The notes under the pieces were generated by a model. It saw only the letters and a program-made list of their open reading frames with translations. It was not told the origin of the DNA and made no database searches. This document shows, piece by piece, positions 7,613 to 15,474 of a stretch of 20,617 bases of DNA (position 1 is its first letter; each line of letters begins with the position of its first letter). A program made the position numbers and the translations under genes. This stretch comes from JBARKJ01 sp049801375 (lineage in GTDB: Bacteria; Nitrospirota; JACRHJ01): the NCBI GenBank assembly GCA_049801375.1, contig JBARKJ010000101.1, forward strand, positions 1 through 20,617, in the 5' to 3' direction.

Positions 7613-7641
7613 AGATTACAATAATAAAATAAACCTGTCAA
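7613..7641 (-). promoter_or_regulatory. candidate promoter of the REC-histidine kinase gene
   Basis: On the minus strand a perfect -35 TTGACA (7641-7636) is followed after 17 nt by TAATCT (7618-7613), or after 15 nt by the better -10 TGTAAT (7620-7615). Either gives a 5' leader of about 85-90 nt. The -10 assignment is uncertain; the -35 match is clear. Confidence 0.45.
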
Positions 7642-7733
7642 TAAAATCGAGCATAAAATATGAGCGTTACTACTCAGAATAATTACAATTTGACTTTTAA
7701 TATGAGAAAAAATATGATTTTAAAGCATTTCGG

Positions 7734-7763
7734 TAATCATTATTATACCATATGGAATGATTA
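7734..7763 (-). promoter_or_regulatory. extended -10 element inside an 8-bp inverted repeat
   Basis: taatcatt (7734-7741) and aatgatta (7756-7763) are perfect inverted arms. The 14-bp spacer holds, on the minus strand, the consensus extended -10 TGGTATAAT (7750-7742), overlapped by the palindrome CCATATGG (7748-7755). A second, distal promoter of the kinase gene controlled by a dimeric regulator is plausible. I see no good -35. It lies about 40 bases after the M16 gene; the arms are too AT-rich for a normal terminator. Confidence 0.4.
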
Positions 7764-7800
7764 TTAACGGAAATGTCAGTAAGATTTAATATAAAATCAT

Positions 7801-10464
7801 TTACTGTGGGGAGGGCCCTCTTACTACCTGAACCATATCGTCCGGGCGTATCCATTTTGAGAATGCCCGCTGTATATCCGCGCCCGTGAGCTTTTTGTAT
7901 TTTTTTGCGGCGCGCACGGGTTCATCAAGGGGCAGGTCGTTGACAGCCCGGCTCAGGAAGCCTTCAGCTATCTGGTCTATACTCGCTTCCGAAAGTGGAA
8001 TCTCGCGGAGGACCAGCGCCTTGGTCTGCTCAAGCTGGTCTTTCGGGACGCGGGTCTTCCGCATCTGGCCGAGATCGCGCGCCACTATCGCGGATGCCCT
8101 GGAAACTTTGTCCGGATCGCACGCAAAGATGGCACTGTAAACAGACCTCAGTTTGCCAGCATCAAGTCGAGAATCTACAAAATACACAAGCCCGGTGTTT
8201 TCCCTCAAATCCTGGTAGAGTTTCGTCGCATAAAACGCACCGCCCAGAACATTATTTCCAAGCTGCAGGGCATAATAATCCGGGTCTGTACGCTTCAGTC
8301 GCAGCGTTTGTGCCATCATGACGTTATCCTGCACGCGACTGGCATCAGGAACTGTCAGGTAGGACGGCTTGTTATTAGGCACCGAAGGAAGGTCAGTTGC
8401 CGGCTTGGGCCCTTTGGCGCCCCAGCCGCTAAAATATTTCCCGATAACATTCCGGGCTTCTTTCGGGGTAATTTTGCCGACCACCACTATTGTAGCCATA
8501 TCGGGCCTGAAGACACTGGAATAGTATTCCTTCACGTCATCAAGGGTCAAAGCTGAAACGTTTTGAGGTTTGGCATACCGCAGACCGGGGTCGGTTTTCG
8601 GGAACAGGCCCTCTTTTAAGGCCTGTTGGGCCAGAAAGCTGGGGCTCTGGATCTCGCCCTCAAGAGATGCAGCCGTCTGTGTGCGAAGTATATTGAACGC
8701 ATTCTGGGGCAGGGCGGGATGGAGCTCGTTGTCGGCTAAGAGCTCGACTCCACGATTGAAATGGTCCGGCAGCACCTTTAAAGAAAAATCAGCGCCTGCC
8801 GACTCCGTCGCACCGATATCATCCAGGGCCTTCTGAAACTGTATCCTGTCCAGCGAGGTGCTGCCGTACGAGAACAGTTGGTCCAATAAAGAATCCGCTC
8901 CGTCCTGTCCTTTGGGTGTCTGCATTTTCGCGTTATTCTTTACGCGGCCGTATATGCTTATCGTGTTGCTTATAGACTCCGGTTGTACGATGAGACGCAG
9001 GCCGTTCGGCAAAGTGCTGACCACCGGGTGGAGTGATGAATGCGGCACCGAAAGCCGGGCCAGGGCCTTTGCCGCCCAACCCGGAAGAGTTATATGAATA
9101 GACGGCGTGACCGTGGTTTTTTCCTCTCCGCCAAATCCCTTGGACGAAACGGGCTTGCCGGAGACCTCAGGAGTGAGAACGGCCTCCACGGAAGCACCCA
9201 TCTGCAAGTACCTGGCAGCCACCCGGTTAACGTCTTCTACCGTTACTTTCTGTATGGCTTTTATGTCGTCGTCGGGGGACTCTCTGCCTTCTACCGCAAT
9301 CGCCTGCGACCAGCTTGAGGCAAGCCCGGATATGGAATTTTTCCTGAACTCCGCATCGGTCACCTCATGAAGCTTGGCGGCAGAGACCAGGTCCGCCGAG
9401 ACACCCTTTTTTATCGTAGAAAGCAGCACGTTACGCATCTCGGTGAGGAGTTTTTCGCTGTCAGCTCCCGATGGGAAAGCGGCGATGGCATAACCCAGCC
9501 CTGATTTACGAAGGGGTGAAAGCTCGAATCCCGCAAATAGCGCCTTGCCTTCCGGGACCAGGGAGTACAGGTCTCCCCGCTCGCTGGAGAGGACGTCCGC
9601 GAGCACCACGGATGCGGCATAATCCGGGCTGTCATAGCCGGGCATTCTGAAAGCCAGAGAATCCATGCCGTAGGAGCGGTCCGTCTTCATATGTATGGAA
9701 GCCTGCTTTACCGGCCCCAACTGGATTTCGGGCCGTGCCGGGAGTTTTCTGGCCGGGATGCCGCCAAAGAGGCTTTTTATTTTCTTCAGAGTGGCACGAG
9801 GGTCAACGTCTCCGCATACTATCAGGACGGCATTATTAGGCGCATACCAGGTGTTATAAAATTTTCCGAGCATCGCGCCGGTGGTCTTGTCAAACGAGGG
9901 ACGGGTACCCAGGGCGTCGTGTTCGTATGGGGTCCCGGCAAAAAAATTATTCAGGAGCGTCGTGTAAAAAATGTATTCCGGGTTCGAGAGGTCCTGTGCC
10001 ACTTCCTGCTCAATGGCGCCCCGTTCCTCGGCCCATAATTTCTCCGTGTCCAGGACGCCTTTCATCCTTATAGCCTCTATATGCAGGGCTATGTCCAGGT
10101 CCTCAGCCGGGACGCTAAAGGAATACTGTGTTACGCTCTGCTGCGTGTCGGCATCGAAATCACCGCCCATTTCCGCGGTTATACGCGCAAGCTGGTCGGC
10201 TGAAAGACCGGGATTCCCCCTGAACATCATATGCTCCTGCGCGTGGGCCATGCCGGGGAACCCGGAGGGGGCCTCATCAGAGCCGACAATATAATTGACT
10301 GTCGTTGTCGCTACCGGAACCAGCGGGTCGCGGACGACCACCACGCGAAGTCCGTTTGAAAGGGTCGAGCGGAGCACCTCTTGGGCCTCTGCATGCTCGG
10401 CCAGAGCAATCACGGCAAAAATTACTAGCACGAAAGTTAAAAACTTTGAGAGCGGATTTTTCAT
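7801..10464 (-). CDS. exported M16 (pitrilysin-type) zinc metallopeptidase, two-module
   Basis: Seen: 887 aa from the chosen ATG, with a clear signal peptide (MKNPLSKFLTFVLVIFAVIA...AEA-Q). The first M16 module has the inverted zinc motif HAQEH at 74-78 and the downstream metal Glu in AIEQEVAQD near residue 154. The second half repeats the fold (STLPNGLRLIVQPES, LDDVKEYYSSVFRPDMATIVVVG, LYQDLRENTGLVYF) without HxxEH, as is usual for the inactive partner module. Known: such paired modules close around peptides and cleave them. Start: ATG 10464, because the signal peptide begins there. The ATG at 10503 would add 13 residues before it. It lies 57 bases after yifB. Inference: periplasmic peptide-degrading or processing enzyme. 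Confidence 0.92.
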   Translation of the reverse strand: MKNPLSKFLTFVLVIFAVIALAEHAEAQEVLRSTLSNGLRVVVVRDPLVPVATTTVNYIVGSDEAPSGFPGMAHAQEHMMFRGNPGLSADQLARITAEMGGDFDADTQQSVTQYSFSVPAEDLDIALHIEAIRMKGVLDTEKLWAEERGAIEQEVAQDLSNPEYIFYTTLLNNFFAGTPYEHDALGTRPSFDKTTGAMLGKFYNTWYAPNNAVLIVCGDVDPRATLKKIKSLFGGIPARKLPARPEIQLGPVKQASIHMKTDRSYGMDSLAFRMPGYDSPDYAASVVLADVLSSERGDLYSLVPEGKALFAGFELSPLRKSGLGYAIAAFPSGADSEKLLTEMRNVLLSTIKKGVSADLVSAAKLHEVTDAEFRKNSISGLASSWSQAIAVEGRESPDDDIKAIQKVTVEDVNRVAARYLQMGASVEAVLTPEVSGKPVSSKGFGGEEKTTVTPSIHITLPGWAAKALARLSVPHSSLHPVVSTLPNGLRLIVQPESISNTISIYGRVKNNAKMQTPKGQDGADSLLDQLFSYGSTSLDRIQFQKALDDIGATESAGADFSLKVLPDHFNRGVELLADNELHPALPQNAFNILRTQTAASLEGEIQSPSFLAQQALKEGLFPKTDPGLRYAKPQNVSALTLDDVKEYYSSVFRPDMATIVVVGKITPKEARNVIGKYFSGWGAKGPKPATDLPSVPNNKPSYLTVPDASRVQDNVMMAQTLRLKRTDPDYYALQLGNNVLGGAFYATKLYQDLRENTGLVYFVDSRLDAGKLRSVYSAIFACDPDKVSRASAIVARDLGQMRKTRVPKDQLEQTKALVLREIPLSEASIDQIAEGFLSRAVNDLPLDEPVRAAKKYKKLTGADIQRAFSKWIRPDDMVQVVRGPSPQ

Positions 10465-10521
10465 GGTGTTAAATACTCCCGGTTTCCAAGAGGCGCAAGT
10501 CATAATTATGCATACCCGGAA

Positions 10522-12054
10522 TTATATGAGCTTTCTATCCAGAGAGCGGTACTGGATAGCTTCGGCGACGTCTGGCGCCTGTATCGTCTCCCGGTTATCG
10601 AGGTCCGCAATCGTGCGGGCGACTTTTATTATCCGATTATATGCGCGGGCTGAAAGGCCCAGCCGTTCCACGGCGTGTTCCAGCAGGGAATGGGTCTTGT
10701 CGTCAACGGCGCAGAAGCGTTTCAAATGCCGCGGCTTCATCTGGGAATTACAGTAGATGCCGTCTTCGCTGAGCCTCTTTACCTGTATGTTCCGCGCCTT
10801 GTTCACCCTGTCTCGCACCCTTTCCGAGCTTTCCCCCGGACGGTCGTCCGAGAGGTCCCGGTACTTCACGGACGGGACTTCCACGTGCAGGTCTATCCTG
10901 TCCAGCAGAGGGCCCGACACCCGCGCCCGGTAGCGCTGTATCTGGTTCGGGGTGCAGGTGCACTGGTGGATCACGTCCGTATAGAACCCGCATGGGCAGG
11001 GGTTCATAGCCGCGACAAGCATGAAGGAAGCGGGAAAGGTTATGGACGCCGTTGCGCGCGATATCGTTACCTGCCTGTCCTCCAGCGGCTGGCGGAGCAC
11101 CTCGAGGGCATTTCTGTGGAACTCTGGCAGTTCGTCCAGAAAAAGCACCCCGTTGTGCGAGAGGCTCACCTCGCCGGGCTTGGGATATGCGCCGCCCCCG
11201 ATGAGACCGGCGTCAGATATGGTATGGTGCGGGCTGCGAAACGGCCGGGTAGCCACAAGCGGCCTGTCCGACGGGATAAGCCCGACCACGCTATGGACCT
11301 TCGTAGTCTCGATTGCCTCATTGAAGCCCATTTCAGGGAGCACGGTAACGAGCCTTTTGGCGAGCATGGTCTTTCCAGAGCCGGGCGGCCCTATCATCAG
11401 TACGTTATGCCCGCCCGCCGCCGCTATCTCCAGCGCCCTTTTTACGTGTTCCTGGCCCTTTACCTCCGAGAAGTCCTCCAGATACCGGGAGTTCTCCTGG
11501 AACAGGCGGGATATATCCATATTAAATTTTTCGAGCTGATTACCCTCCCGGAAGAACTCCACAACGGAGACCAGGTCTTTCGCTCCGAATACGTCTATCC
11601 CGCCAACGACAGCCGCCTCTTTTGCATTCTCATAGGGCAGAATCAGCCCTTTAAAACCCTCCGCGGCGGCCTTTACCGCCATCGGGAGCGCACCCCGCAC
11701 CGGCTTTATCCGCCCGTCCAGAGATAATTCGCCGACTATCATATATCCCGTAAGGCTGTCCTGCTCGAGAAGCCCTTCCGATGCGATAATCCCCAGCGCA
11801 ATGGGAAGATCGAAAGCCGAACCCTCCTTCTTGACGTTCGCCGGGGCCAGGTTTATCACTATCTGCTTAAGGGGGAACTCGAAGCCGTTATTCTTAAGAG
11901 CGGCGCGGACCCGGTCCTTGCTCTCCTTGACCGCCGCGTCGGGGAGTCCCACGGTTGCGAAATAGGGTAGCCCCCTGGCCGTGACGTCAACCTCGACGTC
12001 AACGACGTAAGCGTCTATCCCCATTACCGCGCTGGAAGTTATCTTGGAAAGCAG
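10522..12054 (-). CDS. yifB: YifB family Mg-chelatase-like AAA+ ATPase (ComM-related), probable CTG start
   Basis: Known: the YifB/ComM family are AAA+ ring ATPases; ComM helps branch migration during natural transformation. Seen: a Lon-protease-like N-terminal ChlI domain (residues about 10-135), Walker A GPPGSGKT, Walker B GVLFLDELPEF, arginine-rich sensor regions, the cysteine cluster NPCPCGFY...CTCTP, and the C-terminal domain LSARAYNRIIKVARTIADL. Start: the first in-frame ATG (12024) gives 500 aa and begins inside the conserved N-terminus. The frame is open upstream to a TAA, and ten codons earlier CTG at 12054 gives LLSKITSSAVMGIDAY, matching the family's MLxK..S..L.GID pattern. AAAGGTGAT sits just before it. 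No ATG, GTG or TTG is available there. With CTG the length is 510 aa. Two candidate promoters lie upstream. Confidence 0.93.
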   Translation of the reverse strand: MLSKITSSAVMGIDAYVVDVEVDVTARGLPYFATVGLPDAAVKESKDRVRAALKNNGFEFPLKQIVINLAPANVKKEGSAFDLPIALGIIASEGLLEQDSLTGYMIVGELSLDGRIKPVRGALPMAVKAAAEGFKGLILPYENAKEAAVVGGIDVFGAKDLVSVVEFFREGNQLEKFNMDISRLFQENSRYLEDFSEVKGQEHVKRALEIAAAGGHNVLMIGPPGSGKTMLAKRLVTVLPEMGFNEAIETTKVHSVVGLIPSDRPLVATRPFRSPHHTISDAGLIGGGAYPKPGEVSLSHNGVLFLDELPEFHRNALEVLRQPLEDRQVTISRATASITFPASFMLVAAMNPCPCGFYTDVIHQCTCTPNQIQRYRARVSGPLLDRIDLHVEVPSVKYRDLSDDRPGESSERVRDRVNKARNIQVKRLSEDGIYCNSQMKPRHLKRFCAVDDKTHSLLEHAVERLGLSARAYNRIIKVARTIADLDNRETIQAPDVAEAIQYRSLDRKLI

Positions 12055-12083
12055 ATTATCACCTTTTAATGAAAAATTAAGGA

Positions 12084-12113
12084 ATTATAACCGTAAATAA
12101 GAGTAAACCGCAA
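12084..12113 (-). promoter_or_regulatory. candidate yifB promoter, proximal
   Basis: On the minus strand a perfect -10 TATAAT (12089-12084) lies 18 nt after TTGCGG (12113-12108), which keeps the TTG of the -35. The leader to the CTG start would be about 25 nt. Confidence 0.5.
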
Positions 12114-12117
12114 GCCA

Positions 12118-12146
12118 TTTATAACCGGAAAAGGTTTGACTTGCAA
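12118..12146 (-). promoter_or_regulatory. candidate yifB promoter, distal
   Basis: On the minus strand TTGCAA (12146-12141) and TATAAA (12123-12118) are 17 nt apart. The sequence around both yifB -10 boxes repeats CGGTTATAA. Its -35 touches the -35 of the divergent plus-strand promoter at 12141, so the two would compete for polymerase. Confidence 0.4.
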
Positions 12147-12164
12147 TTTTTAATTATATAAAAT
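12136..12164 (+). promoter_or_regulatory. promoter of the HEAT / HD-GYP operon
   Basis: TTGACT (12136-12141) and TAAAAT (12159-12164) are exactly 17 nt apart, each five of six to consensus. The expected transcription start near 12171 leaves a leader of about 42 nt before the ATG at 12213. Confidence 0.6.
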
Positions 12165-12181
12165 ACGGTACTGCAATTTTT
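12142..12181 (+). repeat. direct repeat tgcaattttt flanking the -10 box
   Basis: The 10-mer tgcaattttt occurs at 12142-12151 and 12172-12181, 30 bp apart (about three helix turns), one copy in the spacer and the other over the expected transcription start. A regulator site is possible; chance in AT-rich DNA is the alternative. Confidence 0.4.
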
Positions 12182-12212
12182 CAGGTCTTCAGGCGTATCC
12201 AAGAAAGGCGCG

Positions 12213-13988
12213 ATGGAAGAGCTATTCCAAAAGAGCCAGGACCAGACGACAAGCCAAGCGGAAGAAACAGTCCAGGTCCCGGAGAGCGAGCTTAAGGCCG
12301 TACGCGACCTGCTGCTTGCACTCATGAAGACCAAGCGCGCATTCGAGATGTACCCGGCCAATAATCCCATCCTCATGAAGTTCCAGGACGACTTGAACCG
12401 GATGTTCGACGAATTCCTCGATGACCTCGACAGACTGTCACTGCTCATCCGACAGCAGGAGATTCTGTACAAAGGACAGCCCGTCTACAAAAGCGGGGAG
12501 AAGGACGAAAGCTTGTCCCTGCTTTTTTACAAGGACGGTCTCCGCGAGATTACCTTCACGCAAGGCTTCTCCCGGGAAGAGCTGATGGCCTTCATGGACG
12601 TCATAAGGACGAGACCGGATGCGACCGGCGAGAACTGGGACGACGACATAGTTACCCTTCTCTGGGAGAAGGACTTCATGCATCTCCGGTACTACGTGAT
12701 CGAGGAGTTCGCGGAAGGCGAGGCGCTCTCGGAAGAAGAAGTCCAGAAACTGCTCTCCAGACAGACACCTGAAGGAGACCTTTCCGAAGCATACAAGGAT
12801 GCGGCTACCGGGGACGAGGCGAAAGAGATATTCTCCCCGCTGGAATCTATCTCCATGGGCTTCAGGGGCGTTTTCAGCCTCGGCGAAGAGGAGGTGAACT
12901 CCCTCAAGGAGGAGATAGACAGTCTGACGGATGAGAAGTTCCTGGACGACGCGATTTACTGCCTCTTTGAGAGCCTGTGGATGGAAAAAGGCGCTCGCGA
13001 TTTCGAGATGGTCGTCGGGAGCCTGGAGTCCGCGCTCTCCTATCTCGTGCATACCGCCGGTTTCCGTACCGCATCCTTTATCCTGAAGCGATTCAAAGAA
13101 CTTGCCGGCGGCAGCGATGGATTTAATCAATATGAGGTCGAACGCCTGAAATCGGCGGTTACCCGAGCCGGGAGCGAGGCCAGAACAAAGAACATAGCCG
13201 ACGTGCTGAACAGCGGCAGGACGATAAATACGGATGATTTCCGGCAGTATCTGGAACGGCTCGACAAGGCGTCTATTATCCCGCTGTCCAACCTGATGGG
13301 CGAGATACAGGACATAAGATACCGCAAGACACTCATAGAGGCGCTGGTATCGCTGGGGAAGGATAATATAGAAGTCCTGGCGGCGGGGCTTAAGAGCGGA
13401 CAGTGGTATATAGTCCGAAACGTTGCGGCTGTCCTGGGCAGGATTGGCGACAAGAAGGCCCTGGAATACCTGAAACAGGCTGTAAAACACCCGGAACCGA
13501 AAGTCCGCCGGGAGGTGGTACGCGCCCTGGGAATGGTGGGCGGCCCGAAGGCGGGCGAGATACTTCTCCAGGTTTTGGACGACATCGACCCCCAGATAAG
13601 GATGGCGGCGCTAAGATACCTGCCGCAGGCCCAGAATTACTCCGTCCTGGACGTGATCATAGAGGTGATAACACGCCCGGATTTCAACGAGAGGGCGAGT
13701 TCCGAAAAGAGGGTGTTCTTTGAGGTCCTGGCGGAGATAGGGCAGGAAAGAGTCATGCCGTTTATGATAAAACTCCTCAAGAGAAGGGGTTTCCTGTTCG
13801 GAAGCGCAAAGAACGAAGAGATGCGCGTCTCCGCGGCGTACGGCCTTGGGAATATACATCATAAAGATTCCATCCGTGCACTTCAGGCCGAGTCTTCACA
13901 TGCAAAGAAGGGAAGCGCGCTCCATGAGGCCATATCCTACTCCGTGCACAAGCTGGCCGGGCCGGACGGGATGAGGCTGGAGAGTTAA
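12213..13988 (+). CDS. HEAT-repeat protein with N-terminal domain shared with the next gene's HD-GYP protein
   Basis: Seen: 591 aa, no signal peptide or membrane segment. Residues about 28-135 form a helical then alpha/beta domain (LLALMKTKRAFEMYPANNP, LSLLIRQQEILYKGQPVY, LLFYKDGLREITFTQGFSRE). Residues 140-340 are helical and acidic. HEAT repeats run from about 360 to 475 (RKTLIEALVSLGKDNIEVLA, WYIVRNVAAVLGRIGDKKAL, PKVRREVVRALGMVGGPKAG, PQIRMAALRYLPQA), with a further unit at 535-560 (MRVSAAYGLGNI). Known: HEAT arrays serve as protein-binding scaffolds. The start has AAAGG four bases upstream. The HD-GYP gene begins 2 nt after its stop. Inference: a cytoplasmic scaffold or regulator of the c-di-GMP phosphodiesterase encoded next. 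Confidence 0.85.
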   Translation: MEELFQKSQDQTTSQAEETVQVPESELKAVRDLLLALMKTKRAFEMYPANNPILMKFQDDLNRMFDEFLDDLDRLSLLIRQQEILYKGQPVYKSGEKDESLSLLFYKDGLREITFTQGFSREELMAFMDVIRTRPDATGENWDDDIVTLLWEKDFMHLRYYVIEEFAEGEALSEEEVQKLLSRQTPEGDLSEAYKDAATGDEAKEIFSPLESISMGFRGVFSLGEEEVNSLKEEIDSLTDEKFLDDAIYCLFESLWMEKGARDFEMVVGSLESALSYLVHTAGFRTASFILKRFKELAGGSDGFNQYEVERLKSAVTRAGSEARTKNIADVLNSGRTINTDDFRQYLERLDKASIIPLSNLMGEIQDIRYRKTLIEALVSLGKDNIEVLAAGLKSGQWYIVRNVAAVLGRIGDKKALEYLKQAVKHPEPKVRREVVRALGMVGGPKAGEILLQVLDDIDPQIRMAALRYLPQAQNYSVLDVIIEVITRPDFNERASSEKRVFFEVLAEIGQERVMPFMIKLLKRRGFLFGSAKNEEMRVSAAYGLGNIHHKDSIRALQAESSHAKKGSALHEAISYSVHKLAGPDGMRLES

Positions 13989-13990
13989 TT

Positions 13991-15445
13991 ATGGCGGAAA
14001 CCATCGTCACACCGTTCAGGATTGAAAACAGCGAGTCGGTCGCAAAAAACGCCCGAACGCTTATAAACCAGTTCCATATCCTGCTCCGCACCAGCCAGAT
14101 ACACGATATAGGAAACATCGCTCTCGTACGCCCCGTCACGAACCTTATAAGCGCGGTGGAAGGGATTTTTCAGGCTACTTCCGAGTTCATTCTGAAACAC
14201 AGGGGTGAATATCTCTACATAGATGATGTCCGCGTCCGGTACGACATTGATGACATGGTGAGCTATGAGTTTGTCTCGCGCGTCATGAAGGAAAAAAAGA
14301 TCGGTTCCTTGACCTTTCAGAGTCCGATTTCAAAAGACGATTTAAAGAAGGCCGCTTATACTCTGAATTCCTTCATCCCTCCCGGCCCTGAAGGGTCCGA
14401 AGAGGAGTTGAACAGACGGCTCAAGGAAAACGGGGTTAGTTCTATCTGGGCCGGCCCCCTGGAGGAGGCGGAGCAGATAAAATACGACGACCTGGCCGAC
14501 CAGCGTAAGATGGCGAAGAAGGCTTACTTCCTGGCTGTCTCCGTCGCAAAAGGCGTGATGAACAGCATAAAGAGCGAGCAGCCCACGCACTTAAAAAAGG
14601 TCAAGCGTGTCATCCAGGGCATTGTCGATATCATTCTGAATGAAGAGGCGTCTCTTTTGGGCCTCACGACGATAAAGGATTTCGACGAATACACCTATAA
14701 CCACTGCGTGAACGTAAGCATCCTCGCCATGACCATAGGACAGAAGCTGGGTCTGGACAAAAATACGCTTACGAAGCTGGGTATAGCGGCGCTTTTCCAC
14801 GACATAGGCAAGGTGGACGTCCCCATCGAGATACTGAACAAGCCATCCGCCTTCACGGACGACGAATGGACGGTCGTCCGCAGGCATCCCCAGATGGGGG
14901 TGAAGGCGATATCGAAAATACGCGGGCTTAATGAGCTTGCTGCAAGCTCCATGGCGGTCGCATTCGAGCACCATATCTCCTACGACCTGAACGGATATCC
15001 TGTAACTAGAGAGAAGAGGATGCCGAATTTCTTCTCGCGCATAGTTTCCATAGCCGACCAGTACGACTCCATGACCTCGGCCCGCGTTTATTCCAGGACA
15101 CCTTACACGCCAGACAAGGCCCTTTCCCTTATGATGGAGCGAAGCGGCAGCCAGCTCGACCCCCTGCTCTTTAAAATATTCGCCAATATCATCGGCATCT
15201 ATCCGATCGGGACGCTCGTCATGCTGGATACAAGGGAGCTGGGACTGGTGTTCGAGTCGAACCCTAACCCGGAAAAGCTGGACAGGCCCAAAATAATACT
15301 TATTACCGATTCCTCCGGGAAGCGAATAGCAGGCAAGACCGTGGACTTAGGCGACAAGGGACAGTCCGGGACACACAAGCGAAGCATCATAAAGGCGCTG
15401 GACCCGAAAAAATACCGGATAAACCTCGCGGAATATTTTCTTTAA
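13991..15445 (+). CDS. HD-GYP phosphohydrolase, probable c-di-GMP phosphodiesterase
   Basis: Seen: 484 aa. Residues about 20-130 form an N-terminal domain resembling that of the preceding protein (EYLYIDDVRVRYD, KKIGSLTFQSPISKDDLKKA). The HD-GYP domain spans 195-400 with all key residues: H238 (YNHCVNVS), H270-D271 (FHDIGKVDVP), H299 (RRHPQMG), H327-H328 (EHHISYD), GYP at 335-337, and D357 (SIADQYDSMTS). The last 80 residues form a small beta-rich domain (GTLVMLDTRELGLVFESNP) seen after HD-GYP in related proteins. Known: HD-GYP enzymes hydrolyse c-di-GMP or related dinucleotides at a metal centre. The conserved residues suggest activity. Translation is coupled to the HEAT gene (2-nt gap, GGAG eight bases upstream). 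Substrate is not proven by sequence. Confidence 0.92.
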   Translation: MAETIVTPFRIENSESVAKNARTLINQFHILLRTSQIHDIGNIALVRPVTNLISAVEGIFQATSEFILKHRGEYLYIDDVRVRYDIDDMVSYEFVSRVMKEKKIGSLTFQSPISKDDLKKAAYTLNSFIPPGPEGSEEELNRRLKENGVSSIWAGPLEEAEQIKYDDLADQRKMAKKAYFLAVSVAKGVMNSIKSEQPTHLKKVKRVIQGIVDIILNEEASLLGLTTIKDFDEYTYNHCVNVSILAMTIGQKLGLDKNTLTKLGIAALFHDIGKVDVPIEILNKPSAFTDDEWTVVRRHPQMGVKAISKIRGLNELAASSMAVAFEHHISYDLNGYPVTREKRMPNFFSRIVSIADQYDSMTSARVYSRTPYTPDKALSLMMERSGSQLDPLLFKIFANIIGIYPIGTLVMLDTRELGLVFESNPNPEKLDRPKIILITDSSGKRIAGKTVDLGDKGQSGTHKRSIIKALDPKKYRINLAEYFL

Positions 15446-15462
15446 ATCTTTTCTTTTTCTGC

Positions 15463-15474
15463 TAAAATTAAGCC
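15463..15474 (+). promoter_or_regulatory. extended -10 promoter placing +1 on the ATG of the YgjP-like gene
   Basis: TGCTAAAAT carries an extended -10 (TGn plus TAAAAT at 15463-15468), followed by exactly six bases and then the ATG at 15475. The predicted first transcribed base is therefore the A of the start codon. No Shine-Dalgarno precedes the gene, and the -35 is poor. Confidence 0.45.

Noticed and set aside
10465..10503. Earlier ATG for the M16 peptidase
   Set aside because: It would put 13 polar residues before a clean signal peptide and has no Shine-Dalgarno; ATG 10464 fits an exported protein better.
10521..10526. TATAAT at the end of yifB as a promoter of the M16 gene
   Set aside because: The hexamer is perfect but overlaps the yifB stop and has no -35 at 16-18 bp; co-transcription with yifB is equally likely.
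10880..10895. Second CACGTG-containing parS-like site
   Set aside because: Only one half-site agrees and it lies inside conserved yifB coding sequence.
10675..11727. 350-aa plus-strand open frame opposite yifB
   Set aside because: It lies wholly antisense to the conserved YifB ATPase and has no recognisable domain; it is explained by codon bias of the real gene.
12438..13490. 350-aa minus-strand open frame opposite the HEAT gene
   Set aside because: Antisense shadow; the plus frame has HEAT repeats, a promoter and a Shine-Dalgarno, while the minus frame has none of these.
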